Origin: Lycium barbarum
Lineage: Eukaryota > Streptophyta > Magnoliopsida > Solanales > Solanaceae
DNA: 64,000 bases
Direction: 5' to 3'
Assembly: GCF_019175385.1 (NCBI RefSeq)
Contig: NC_083344.1
Location: 3,696,965 to 3,760,964 of the forward strand
The translations under genes were made by a program, and so were the position numbers. The notes beneath the pieces are model-generated. The model was not told where the DNA came from and ran no database searches. It saw only the letters and a list, made by a program, of their open reading frames with translations. This document shows, one piece after another, positions 47,068 to 58,685 of the stretch. Position 1 is the first letter of the stretch; every line of letters begins with the position of its first letter.

Positions 47068-47193
47068 TACATGCAACAAGTAAAAATAAAATAGAGGAAT
47101 ATACAGCTGTGTCCAGGAAAAAAGAAAACAAGCAAAGCATAAACCCTTTTTTCTTTACTCTTCTTCAAAAGATCCATCTCTCCGTGCTCTGCA

Positions 47194-47202
47194 AAACCCT
47201 AG
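47194..47202 (+). promoter_or_regulatory. Telo-box-like AAACCCTAG in the leader of the G3BP-like gene
   Basis: AAACCCTAG in a CT-rich leader stretch about 340 bases before the start codon. Telo-boxes near the transcript start are frequent in plant genes of the translation machinery. The sequence between here and the start codon may include a leader intron ending at TTTTGACAG (about 47,512). Confidence 0.35.
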
Positions 47203-47541
47203 AAAATACCTCTTCCATTGCATTTCAGAGACACACTTTTTAGGGTGTGTTTGTAAAACAGATAAACTTCAGGGACTAAACACAACATATATATCCAGGT
47301 CCAACACACCCGTCACCGTTTTTTTTTTTTTTTTTTTTTTTTTTGTGTTTACTGATTCATGGTGTAACATATCATCATTTTTACGTGTTATATTTCTGTT
47401 TTGTGATACTCATATATATATAGAGAGAGATATATATATAGGGTTTTGAGTTTTTGAGCTTATATACATTTTGTTGCTTCCTTTTTTTCATTTTTGTATT
47501 TTTTTTTGACAGTTTTAGTGGGTTGGAGTTGGATCAGCAAA

Positions 47542-50500
47542 ATGGAGGCTGCAGCAGTGACACCTGTCCCTGCTCAAGTTGTAAGTATTTTTTTTTTCAT
47601 TTTTGGCCGTCGGTTGAAATTAATTACGGGCGCTAGCCAAAGTATACACACTGATTATGTATATTTATGTATATTATATGTATCTGCATTGACTACTTTT
47701 TGAGCCTAGTTTCTATCTGAAACAGCCTCTGTACCCCCACAAAAGGTAAGTATTCTTTTTTGTTTTTTTTCATTTTTGGCCGTCGGTTGAAATTAATTAC
47801 GGGCGCTAGCCAAAATATACACACTGATTATGTATATTTATGTATATTATATGTATCTGCATTGACTACGTTTTGAGCCTAGGTCTATCTGAAACAGCCT
47901 CTCTACCCCCACAAAAGGTAAGTATTCTTTTTTGTTTTTTTTTTCATTTTTGGCTGTCGGTTGAAATTAATTACGGGCGCTAGCCAAAATATACACACTG
48001 ATTATGTATATTTATGTATATTATATGTATCTGCATTGACTACGTTTTGAGCCTAGGTCTATCTGAAACAACCTCTCTACCCCCACAAAAGGTAAGTATT
48101 CTTTTTTGTTTTTTTTTTTTCATTTTTGGCCGTCGGTTGAAATTAATAGCCAAAATATACACACTGATTATGTATATTTATGTATATTATATGTATCTGC
48201 ATTGACTACGTTTTGAGCCTAGGGTCTATCTGAAACAACCTCTCTACCCCCACAAAAGGTAGAGGTAAGGTATGCGCACATCCTACCCCATACCCCACTT
48301 GTGGGATTACACTGGGGTATGTTGTTGTTGTATGTATATTATGTGTATATTTATACTTAATGTACACAACCTATACATTTTGTTTTACCGAAAAGAATCT
48401 ATGCATTTGCTGGATATTCTGTAAATTAGATAACAGAAAGGCGTTGGACTGTAATTATTGAGTAAATTACGCTTTATGTTTACTGGGAGAAAATACTTAT
48501 GCCACGTAGCCCATATTTTGAGTTTGTTACCAGGTTTAACCCATATTTTTGTATAAACACCTTTTATACACTATTATACGAGGTTGATACATTATGTATA
48601 TATGCTTTCCCCAGTTATAATGTTGTATAGTGTTGTATATTGGGCTACGTGGCGTGATATTTTATGTTTGGCTGTATATTTTTGAAAATTTCCATTCTTT
48701 TCTCATGGGTGGGTTTAGTTGGATACTGTATTTGGGTTTAATTAGAATTTGATGGAACTTTCTTGGTCTTTATAGTTAACTTTTTTTCATAGTTCCCGTC
48801 AATTCTAACCGGCAAAGTTCGGTATATTTGAGGGAGACCAAAAATGTTCACCTTTAGGACCAAAACCCTTAGTGTATACGCAAGTGATATTTTAAACCTA
48901 CCTGCAAACATAAGGGACCATTGTGCGTAATTTTTTTTTTTTCTTGATCAAGTAGAGATGAAATTACTAAATTAGTTGAAATTCAGTGTATACTTTATTT
49001 TTAAGTAACATGAAAAATCATATGTCCCCTCCAATCATCTTGTGAAAAAATTTACCTTCAGATATCTGTTGCATGCGTGGATATAGTAGGCGTTTGGCCA
49101 TCGAAACCAAATGTTTTGCACTTTATTTGAAAATTTTGAAGTTGAAGTTGGAGATGTAGTTGTGTTTAATTATACCTATTGCAAAGGAAAGAAGAGAGTA
49201 TTTAATTTGTAATTATGAAGATGAAGTTGGAAACCAGGTTATAAGCTGTTTTTCGGATTTGGAATCCAACTTCAAGTTGAACTTGGAATTTTTATGGCTA
49301 AACACTGATTTTCAAATAAATGTGAATAATTTTTATTACCAAATGGGTTCATAGTCTAAGGATCTGCCATAAAATATTCTCTTCCTAGTTTTTTAAAATA
49401 GCAGAATAAACTATTTTTTTTTTTTTAAAAAACAAAGAGTAAATGATTAGTTGGAAAACCTCCAAAGGTGTGTATTGTAACATACCCTTTTGAGATTTTC
49501 ATTTTCTGAGCTCAGTTCTGTATTGGGTATTTTTTTTTTCTTTTCATGTATGGGGTTTAGTTGGATACTGAATTTGGGTTCATTTTTTGTTTTTCTGTAT
49601 AGGTTGGAAATGCTTTTGTGCAGCAGTATTATCATATACTGCACCATTCTCCTGGACTGGTTTTTAGGTTTTATCAAGATACAAGCAAGCTTGGGCGACC
49701 TGAAGATGATGGCTCAATGAGCATCACGACAACGATGGAAGTAAGATACTAGTTTATTTAGAGATTTGTATGTCAGGTAGAAAAAATGTAGAGACTTTCT
49801 AGTGGTAGAGAGTCCCTAGTTTGTTTTAAAAGATAAATTTATGAAGTGTTCGGAAAGAACTTCTAGTGATACAGAGCACGTACTTTGCCGTAAAAAAAAA
49901 ATGAATTAGTATTATGTATTGGTAGGAGTCAGGTCTGCGTACACTCTACCCTCCCCAGACCCTACGATGTGGGATTTCACTGGGTTGTTGTTGTTGTATT
50001 ATGTATTGGAATGGAACATGTCCAAGTGGAAGGAAATAGATAGTGTGAGTTATATTTTTGACCACAACTAGTTTGGAATTGAGACATTTTAGTTGTTATT
50101 GCGGTCTGGCCGGAAACCTTCTCCCTTGATCTTTATTTAGTTTCTGAATCGTTCAAGCGTTGTGTCTAAACTACCTGATGTTCATGAATATACCATTGCG
50201 TATTTGTTTCTATTTGGCTAGTTGCTAAAATTTTACAATAAAGGTGGTAAAGTGGCTTTAAATTTGTACTGTTGTTGAATTGATTTAAGTTCTTTACTCA
50301 TATGGATAGTCATGGCTATGTTATACTGTGACGAGGAGGCATGCTAGGATTGATGGTTGCAGGGTTTCCGTGTTGGGAATATAGACTTGATTTTGTCTTA
50401 TATTTTTCAAAGACTGAGAAAATTGTCCGACCTTGATCTAGTCTTGTTTCATTACTAGATCGAGATGGATTTGAATCTTTACTATGCTACTTTAATGTCC

Positions 50501-51185
50501 CTATGGTAAGTTTTGAGTTTAATATGCTAAAGCCCCCCATATTCTTTTGTTTGATGTCAAACACATAGGCAATCAATGATAAGATTCTTTCGCTAAACTA
50601 TGGGGACTTCAGAGCGGAGATTAAGTCCGTGGATTCGCAAGAATCCTTCAATGGGGGAGTGCATGTCCTTGTGACTGGATATTTGACTGGGAAAGACAAC
50701 CTGATCCGGAATTTCTCTCAAACCTTCTTCCTAGCACCACAAGACCGAGGATACTTTGTTTTGAATGACATGTTTCGATATGTTGAGAGTGTCAATCAAC
50801 ATGACACTGCCCAAGTCCCTGCCATTGATGTGGTGGCTCCTGTGGGTCCTGAACAAGGTAATTTAAGCTGATAGATTATTTCGTAGTTTGGTAATGCCTT
50901 GTATTGGCAACTGAGCATTGAATTAAGTATTTACTTATCTGTTGCAGATCCCCCTCCAGTGCAGCAGAATCACATTTCCAAGCAGAGCACACCATCAGTG
51001 GAGGAAGCTAATGAGGGAGAAGTTTACAATCCACCTGAGAATGGTGACGTGCCTGTTGAAGAGGAAGTTTCTGTCGCCGAGGTTGTTGATGGAATGCACG
51101 ACAACTCGCAAATGGTAGTTGAGTCTAACATCAAAAATGAAGATGCTCCTAAGCTGTCATATGCCTCAATTGTAAGTTTGATTGG

Positions 51186-51218
<33 letters not shown>

Positions 51219-53872
51219 AAGCCTATTGCTTCTGCATGTTTCTTTCATAAGGGCTGAGCTAAATTTCATAAGGTTAACGTAAGAGATAGCTGTAAGATTC
51301 TATCGTGCTGTTTGTTGAGTACAGATTAGATAATTTGCCAAGTCTTTTTGGTTATTGCCTTGGTTTCTGGCAAAGATGATTATTGGAGGGGGAAGGGGTA
51401 GGATGAACCTTTCTTAAGTTCAAAGGGCTTCTTTCATTTTTGGCTTGTTGGCCAAACTTAATTACGGGCACTAGCCAAAATAAACAAAATCTATACACCG
51501 ATTATGTATATTATATGTATATTTATGTATACTATTTGTATATTATATGTATATTTATAGTTAAATATACAAAACCTATACATTTGCTTGCTATTTTGTA
51601 AATCAGATCACCGAAAGGCATTGGACAGTAATTATCTCTGAAAACAATTTGTAACGCTCTTTCAGGTCATGCATCTCAAGGAAAGTGCTACTAGTTTCTC
51701 TCCTCCTCCAGCACCTGCTCCTCAGAAGCCCATGACAGAGAGTGTTGAGCAAGTGAATCAACCTCCTATAACAGCAGCTGATCGCCCAGCTTCCAGCTCA
51801 AATTCTGTTGATAACGCAAATAACCAACAGAGAGAAGGCATGCAACGATGCTATTCTGCTCCAGTTTTCTATCTCTTTATAATTTGGTCTTTCTGTTAAT
51901 ATGTTTGATTTCGTATTCATATGTTTCCTCTAATTTCCTACAGCGACTGATGGCTATTCGATCTACATAAAAGGGTTGCCTCCGACTGCAACTGTTGCTT
52001 TACTTGCAGACGAGTTCAAGAAGTTTGGGCCTATCAAGAACGGAGGCATTCAAGTAAAAAACAACAGAGTATTGGTTTGCCCTAAGCCCTAACATTCTAA
52101 TTATCAAGGAAAGAAGCAGAGTAGATTGTTGGTTAATAGGTGCATTTTTGCACTTACTGATTTTGTAAACAATTGTAATTGGTGGATGACAGGAACAGGG
52201 ATACTCTTTTGGTTTTGTGGAATTTGAGGAGGCAAGTGCGTTGCAAAAAGCTATTGAGGTATCTTCAATTTCATTTTCTAGATATCATGAAAGCTTATAT
52301 TTAATGTTTGGGAGATCTCAATCCTATTATTTCTTCTTTTGCCGGTATTTTATCCTTTACATTTACCCTTCTGATCTTCAAGTGTAGCAAAGTCTAAACT
52401 CCTGCCCTACGCCCAACATATTATTTCAAGATTACCTTAGACTTATCACTTCAAAAACATATATTTCAAGATTACCTTTATTTTTTGGGGCTTGTGGCAG
52501 AGGCGCGGGGGGGGGGGGGGGTTGACTATTTTTAGACTGAGGTTTAGTTGATCATTCACTTTTTAAAGGTATCATAAATAATAATACTAGAAAATTGATT
52601 TCAAAATAGTTAAAATATTAATATTTTAGTTATATTAGAATAATTGAATATTTTTGTGCTGGCTACCTACTGCAATATTCGTCCTTTATCTGAAATTTGG
52701 ACAGGCTATCCGAAGCTCACATATGTGATTTCAAAATAATTAGAATATCTATTTTTGTGTTTTCGAATTGTGGCTTAGTTGAATCTATTATCTTTTAGTG
52801 AGAATCACATAGTTAATCACGTTTAGAGAAAAAAAACAATCAACTCCTTTACGCTTTTATCAAAAAGCCTTTAGGTTTGAAGCAGGGTTTTCCCTTAGGC
52901 AGTCCACTTCAGCTTATATGTGAGAAAAATTATGCAAGTGGTAGATTGGTTGCTTTTGTGGTTTGTTATTCGGATTACATGCATAGAAAATCTTGACACT
53001 TGTATGGCTATAATTTGCTTTGAAATAACTATGTTCCATAGTATCATGTACCGTTCAAGGTGGTGAATTGAAATTGCTTAAATGCATATTTAGGGCATGC
53101 TAGTATATATGATTATCAGTTACAGTAGGAATGCTTGTTAGTTATACTAAGAGTTGATGTGCATCAACCCGTTTGTCCTTTTGGCTCTTAGCATTCTTTG
53201 TCCTTAGTTTAATTATCTTTTCCTCTTTTTTGATAATGTTTTTCCTCTATATTTCAGGCATCTCCAATTTTAATTGGTGGACGCCAAGCTATTGTTGAGG
53301 AGAAGAAATCTACAAATTCTCGAGGCAAGTTCAATATTATATCCTTCTGAAGTAATTGGAAAATGCAAAGCTGTATAATTAATTGATGGAAATTATGTAA
53401 ATGACACGTGGTAGCATTCTTGAGAACAAAAAACTGAAAGGGTGTTTTCAATGGCCTAAGAAATATAGTTCTGGTTTGTATTTCCTGTGGAGAACATATT
53501 CTATTTCCTTTGGCCTAGATTGATTGATCCCTTCTTCCTCTCTCTCTCCATTTTTTTTTTTTTTGGTGAATTCAATTATCTTTCCTTATTCCAGGTTACT
53601 TTAGAGGTAGATTTGTTCCATCTGGAAGGGGTTCTGGTTACAGGAATGATGGAGTAAGAGGTCGAGGAAACTATGGAGGTGGCGGCAGGGGTTACACTCG
53701 AGGTGATTTTGGTGGAAGAAGCGAGTTTAACAACAGAGGTGGCCACCGCGGATGGTCATCAAATCGTGGGGGTGATGGATACCAGCGAACTGATAACCAT
53801 GGTAGCTATGTTGTGCGAATTAATCGTGGTGGGAGGATGCCTAATGGAAATTTTGATGCACCTGAAATGTAG
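47542..53872 (+). CDS. G3BP-like RNA-binding protein (NTF2 domain, RRM, RGG tail)
   Basis: Nine coding exons: 47,542-47,580, 49,603-49,740, 50,569-50,857, 50,948-51,171, 51,666-51,837, 51,944-52,068, 52,193-52,258, 53,258-53,324 and 53,595-53,872; they join in phase to 465 residues. Residues about 13-130 are an NTF2-like domain (VGNAFVQQYYHILHHSP, FFLAPQDRGYFVLNDMFRY). An acidic and Pro/Gln-rich middle follows. The RRM (about 290-370) has RNP2 IYIKGL and RNP1 QGYSFGFVEFE. The tail is Gly/Arg-rich with RGG repeats. Such proteins bind RNA and gather in stress granules. Introns 5 and 8 begin with GC instead of GT. Intron 1 (2.0 kb) holds a tandem array of donor-bearing units. Retention of intron 5 would add about 20 residues, then stop. 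Confidence 0.92.
47581..48262 (+). repeat. Four tandem units of about 165-174 bp in intron 1 of the G3BP-like gene
   Basis: Units start at 47,581, 47,746, 47,918 and 48,092. Each begins GTAAGTATT plus a T-run and TTCATTTTTGG, continues through GGGCGCTAGCCAAA and TATGTATATTATATGTATCT, and ends in CTACCCCCACAAAAG, a piece of a TS-type SINE. The first unit starts at the true donor of exon 1. The last continues into the rest of the SINE. Confidence 0.9.
48216..48330 (+). mobile_element. TS-type SINE 3' part in intron 1 of the G3BP-like gene
   Basis: GAGCCTAGGGTCTATCTGAA, CCTCTCTACCCCCACAAAAG, GTAGAGGTAAGGTATGCGCA, CCCCACTTGTGGGATTACAC and the end GGGTATGTTGTTGTTGTA. The preceding tandem units contain only its first part. 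Confidence 0.75.
48484..48672. mobile_element. Small foldback repeat in intron 1 of the G3BP-like gene
   Basis: ATGCCACGTAGCCCATATT (48,498 on) is mirrored by ATTGGGCTACGTGGCGT (48,637-48,656); arms of about 18 bp near the ends. No target duplication found. Confidence 0.5.
49088..49300. mobile_element. hAT-like MITE fragment in intron 1 of the G3BP-like gene
   Basis: TAGGCGTTTGGCCATCGAAA near 49,088, with GAAGTTGAAGTTGGAGATGT and a mirrored TATGGCTAAACAC near 49,292. This GGCGTTTGGCCAT type is common in Solanaceae introns. Confidence 0.55.
49922..50000 (+). mobile_element. TS-type SINE 3' fragment in intron 2 of the G3BP-like gene
   Basis: AGTCAGGTCTGCGTACACTC, CCCTCCCCAGACCC, GTGGGATTTCACTGGGTTGT and a GTTGTTGTTGT end. 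Confidence 0.7.
51426..51615 (+). repeat. Dispersed AT-rich repeat, copy in intron 4 of the G3BP-like gene
   Basis: TTTCATTTTTGGCTTGTTGG, ACGGGCACTAGCCAAAATAA and TATATTATATGTATATT runs; same family as 29,668-29,847 and the intron 1 units. An A-run of about 28 bases (51,190-51,217) lies earlier in the same intron. Confidence 0.65.
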
Positions 53873-55084
53873 TAGCTTCAGTCTATATGAGAGCTGATTT
53901 TAGTAGTTTCGTCGTTTGACATTGGCATTTCTAACATTTGACGTCCCGGGTAGAAGAAGTTTTGTCAGGAGCTATGGTATTTTTGTAAGTGTGTGCTCTT
54001 TTTGCTAATTTTCAGCTCCCTAACTTTCCCTTTAATTGGTATAGGTGGGGTAGGAATTGATTTAAGTAGCTTTTGCTATGCAGTATATAGAGTAACTAAG
54101 TCCCCAGGAAGAAATTGTTCAGTCACCTTTACTCATTGTATCAGTTGAACCATTACAATTGTGGAAATGAGTTAATATTAGCCTTTAAATCTCTCATGGA
54201 TTCCATTATCAGCTGGCAATAGAGGATATTTGTTTTAGGTTGTCCATCTTTACATGTTCCTTTTTCACATAAACTTGAGTTGTGATTGCTTTTGTGAATG
54301 TAAACATTGGTCCCTTATTTTTGTTTTCTACTTCTAGTCAGACTTCATATGTCAAGCTTTCCTCAAAAGAATCGGATAAAAGCATTTTTCTTTGACCGTT
54401 GGTTGCCTCACTGGTCCGACTAATTTATATTAGTGTTTGGTAAACTCACAATGAGGGTAAAACGCTCTTTACCCACAGATTTGGTTCGAGAAAAGCGCTG
54501 TTATGGTGGTGACTTGAAAGATATGTTGGGGCCAGACATCATTTGTGTAGAAGGCCAGACAGCATTTTCTTGTTCATAGATGATGGCTCTTATCATTTAC
54601 CTATCTTATATGATATTCAATCCGTCATATCTTATCTAGAAGTATTGAATGACTCATCTTTTTGTTGTTCAAACCCAAGTTAGCCCAAATTGATTAGAGC
54701 TTTCGTGCTGCCTTTTAACTTCTAATCCGCCTCACAACTGTCAGATTTAGAACTGCCTTGCATTTCACCTGTGTTGCTCCGCTTTTCCAAAAACATAGCC
54801 GCACCAATGTTGGATCTTTAAAAAATACACTACTTTGGAGAATTCGACATGCATCCATTGACATTTTTTAAAGAGTTCGAGCAACATTGCATTTTACATT
54901 TACAATAAAAAAACTACTTGCATCTTTGCATGATAAGCAACATTTTCATAGGAGATTGTTGGTTTGGGGAGGGGGGAGGGTTGCTAGGACCTAATTGACA
55001 TAAAACTAGCCAATTTACGATGAATCCTCAAAATACGTAACTAGTGTTGTTGTAGCTGACTCAATTCATAGAAAGCCAATTTCA
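53873..55084. other. Intergenic region between convergent genes
   Basis: 3' UTRs of the G3BP-like gene and of the minus-strand gene at 55,085. No repeat border or further exon seen. Confidence 0.5.
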
Positions 55085-56113
55085 CTAGAAGCCATCACCA
55101 CAATGCACCTTCTTGTTATTCTTGCCTAGCCATCCAAAACCTCTAAATGCCTTTGAAATCTTGACAAGATTAGGCCTCCCCATGCCCAAATTCATCTTTC
55201 CAGCTGAAAACTTTAAGGCCTGTAAACAACATAGCTGCTGATCATCCATCTCTTGTTCATCCTCATCATATTCTTTTTCATAGCGCTTCAACTCTCCTTT
55301 CTTTTTCATCTTCTTTACATTGTTATCCCTTTTTGCCTTGTTCTTTTTTGTGTCCATTTCATATGTTTCCCATAACATGTCCATTCCTTCACTGTTGCTA
55401 TGACTAGTATTATGCCTTTCCTCAAAAAGTTTGCATGCCAATGTCCTTGTCCACTCTTTTTCTTTCCTCATTGATCCATAACCAATTCCCACATTTTCAA
55501 GATTTTTACCAAGTCCTTGAGTATGGACATTTCTCACAAGTGTCTCCTCTTGTTTTTCAATGATTTTATCAACTTTCTTCACTTCCACATTATCACTCCA
55601 AGTGGTGTTTTCAAACTCATCCACTTCTTTGAAGAAATTTTCCAATGTCTTCTCCTCTATGACATGCTTAGTAGTAGACTCCATTTCAGCTGAATTTTCT
55701 CCCAATTTATCAGTTAAAGACTGATTTTTATCATGATCAAGAATTGGGGATTCACTTTCCTCAGCTGATGCACAGTCCAAGAACTCAACAGAGTTTTCTT
55801 GATCATCAATTATGGACGCGCCAAACACGATTTTGTAGGCTTCAAATTCCTCTGACACGTCGAGTTCATCATCCTTCCGTGTTAATCCTTTCGCGTTGTT
55901 GTGGAGAATGAGACTTGGAGATATGGTAAAAAGGGCAAGGAGCAAAAGGGTAGTTGTAATGAAGAGAGGAGAGAGGAATGAAAGGAGTTTAATAATGTAA
56001 GGAGAGAAGAAAATGAAGTAGGAGAAGTAGAGAGGGTGAGAGAGAATGAAAGAACATAAGTAGAAGAATTTTGACATGAGAATAAGAAAAAACTGAGGTC
56101 TCAGCTCTGACAT
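55085..56113 (-). CDS. Membrane-anchored plant protein of unknown function
   Basis: Intronless, 342 residues from the ATG at 56,113; the frame extends upstream only to a GTG, so I prefer this ATG. The N-terminal 70 residues hold two or three hydrophobic stretches (FFLILMSKFFYLCSFILS, LFITTTLLLLALFTI), which would anchor it. The middle is acidic and charged, probably disordered (residues 80-220). A Lys-rich segment (KKMKKKGELKRYEKEYDEDE) precedes a compact C-terminus with QQLCCLQALKFSAGKMNLG and RPNLVKISKAFRGFGWLG, which looks conserved and may be the functional part. I do not recognise the family with confidence. Convergent with the G3BP-like gene, 1.2 kb apart. Confidence 0.8.
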   Translation of the reverse strand: MSELRPQFFLILMSKFFYLCSFILSHPLYFSYFIFFSPYIIKLLSFLSPLFITTTLLLLALFTISPSLILHNNAKGLTRKDDELDVSEEFEAYKIVFGASIIDDQENSVEFLDCASAEESESPILDHDKNQSLTDKLGENSAEMESTTKHVIEEKTLENFFKEVDEFENTTWSDNVEVKKVDKIIEKQEETLVRNVHTQGLGKNLENVGIGYGSMRKEKEWTRTLACKLFEERHNTSHSNSEGMDMLWETYEMDTKKNKAKRDNNVKKMKKKGELKRYEKEYDEDEQEMDDQQLCCLQALKFSAGKMNLGMGRPNLVKISKAFRGFGWLGKNNKKVHCGDGF

Positions 56114-56631
56114 TTTCTCAAGAACCACTAATACCTATTCTTGTAACCGGTGTGACAATATTTATTGGTGTTGTTTACGTACTTATTGTTTTCAGAATCT
56201 ATAGAGAATGAGCTGCTCGATTATGATGATTCACTATCCATTTGTCCTTAAACAGGATGGGGCTGTAAAATGACCTGATTGAAATCAACACTTCTTTTTG
56301 GGACAGGAGCGTAGTAACGATCCAAAGGATAATCTCTCGACTCAAGACTAGGATGGAGAAGGAGGATTTTGTGTGATTGTGAATGTAAATGTGGAATGAA
56401 AAAAGGAACAGAATGTGTTATGTCTCTCTATAAAACTGTTTGGCTGTGTGAGAATCTAAAATGGAAAGTAATAATATAGTTGGAGGCAGAATCATCAACT
56501 AACAATGGAAGGAGAAAACATCATTTCTTTTGGAAACTTTTTTCTTCTTTAACCACTAAATGATCTGCTTTTTTCTCTTCAAAATTACCTAAACACCATG
56601 ATAGGAATCTTACTTTTGACCTTCTTTTTAA

Positions 56632-56786
56632 CGGGGGTGGATTTAGAGGGTAAGATATGAGTTCACCGGATTCAATAACTATTGTTCGAACTCTTTATAT
56701 ATGTTAAAGATTTCATAACAAATCAAATGAGTTGTGGTAGAATCCCGAATTCGAACCTATAAGTTCAAATCCTGAATATGCCCCTG
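56632..56786. mobile_element. hAT-like MITE (about 155 bp)
   Basis: Left ACGGGGGTGGATTTAGAGGG, right in reverse ATCAGGGGCATATTCAGGAT: short ends of the CAGGGGCGGA type common in Solanaceae. Between them TTCACCGGATTCAATAACT and GTTCGAACTC. Target duplication not clear. Confidence 0.5.
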
Positions 56787-57188
56787 ATTTTTACTACTCC
56801 AAATGCTAAAAGAAAGCGATTAGATGGTTTACAATTAGCCCCAAGTGTTTTTCACTAACCGTCATAATTTATTAAATATTTGATAGAGATCAAAAGTGTA
56901 TTTTTGACAAATTTAAAGAACTAAAATTATATTTTAAACCTACTCCTCATCTCAAGGGACAAATTTGATCAATTTCTCAACTTTTTTGCCTCTACTTTTT
57001 GTTTTCTGATACAAAAGAAAAGAAAAGAAGGGAAGATACAAAAGGTTTCTACTTTAGCTACTCAATAGTAACTCCTATGCAAAGTAGAAAAAACATGAAG
57101 TAAGAAAAGGAGATTAATATTAAACTTCGTCCTCAGTCAAATACCGTCACATAAATTGAGAGGAAAGAGATTACAAATTAACGTTATG

Positions 57189-57420
57189 TGATAGAAACAT
57201 ATACCTAATTTAAAGGATTCACTCTTTTATAGTTAGTAATTTATTTGTCTTCATTTAGTGTGGTGAAAATAATTTATGCAAGTGAAATTGAGGATTTGTT
57301 GATAGAAACATGTACCTGAAGGGTTCACTCTTTTATAGCTAGTAGTAATTTACTGGTCTTGTTTTAGTTTGGTAAGCACTAAGATGGTTGGACAAGAATT
57401 TATGCAAGTGAAATTGAGGT
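57189..57420. repeat. Diverged direct duplication of about 110 bp
   Basis: GATAGAAACATATACCT, CACTCTTTTATAGTTAGTA and TTTATGCAAGTGAAATTGAG at 57,189-57,294 recur with changes at 57,299-57,419. Confidence 0.75.
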
Positions 57421-58549
57421 CTATCTAACTCGTCGGCAAACTTTAAAAAGTAATTCAATCATCAATACATTGCCAAAAGGAAAAGGAAAATATACTTTTA
57501 AGACGTTAGCTTCATCATGTAGATACCAGACTCAGAATCTTATAAATTCTCTTCCTCATCTTATTTCCACAAAACAATAAAAAGTGTTTAATAAATAAAT
57601 ATAACTACATAACAATAGAATGTTTTAATTCCAAATTTGTTTGAAGTTGGATACGTTATCTTTACATAACAATTTTTTTCATTTAAATTCATCACATCAC
57701 ACGGCAACATTATACAAAAGTGAAATACAAAATATAAAAAGAAATTCGCTAGAGTGGGCTAATTGCTCACGTTGCTGGTCCCAAACTCGAATAAAGAAGG
57801 AAGCTTGCAATATAGACCGGTAGTCAGTAGTAGAGTCATGAATTTCACTACGAGGATTCAAACTACAAAAAAGAAACATATTAAGAAGTCAAGGGATGAA
57901 ACATCTATTGTACATATACATAAAAAATGAATTTTAATTTTATATGAATAGTATAATTTTTCAACGAAAAAAGTTCGGATGAACCTATAATACCCCTTGC
58001 TCCGCCATACTGGCAGCTAACATAATTCTAGCTAATTCATGATAAATCTTCACAATTTAATAATGAATAAAGAAGGAAATTATTATTGAAATGTGAAGAG
58101 AGGTTAACAAAAAGTGTGATTAGGGAGGGTTGATGCACCTTCACATGGAAAACCACTCAATTGCATGCTATTTATGAGGACCCCTCCATTACTTTTTTTT
58201 TCATGTCAAAAAGGACGTCCCACAATGTCTGTTGTTACCATTTTAATTATCACTTTGACTCACTAAAAGGAGTATCTAATGAGAAATCTGTTGCTGTCAT
58301 TTTTTTTTTCATTTTTGGTACAACTTTTAAATACTGTAGTTATATAAAAAAAATCTTGGTTATGTCAATTTGAAAAATAAAATTGGCAACATGAGGTCCC
58401 GGGATTCCAACCCGAAGCCAAGTCTCAAAATACTATATGGACTTACAAGAAGTCTCAACTCTCAAACCAATTAGAAACCATATGCAAATACTCAAAACTA
58501 GGGTTTGAGATGTTACACGCTCTCCCAACGCAATTATCCTATGTGCACA

Positions 58550-58685
58550 CTACCCAAGCGAGTCAAGGGTCTTTCAGAAACAATCTCTTTGCTCCACAAA
58601 AATAGAGATAAGATTTGCATACATCCTACCCTCTCCAGACCCACTTTTGAAATTACACTGGATATATTATTGTTGTTGTTGTACA
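58550..58685 (+). mobile_element. TS-type SINE, diverged
   Basis: CAAGGGTCTTTCAGAAACAA, CTCTTTGCTCCACAAAAATA, CCTACCCTCTCCAGACCCAC and a TTATTGTTGTTGTTGTA end. Confidence 0.7.

Larger units (their letters stand above)
56114..58519. other. Spacer with repeat fragments, no gene seen
   Basis: Holds a hAT-like MITE (56,632-56,786), a diverged direct duplication (57,189-57,420) and AT-rich sequence with no supported exon. Confidence 0.5.
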
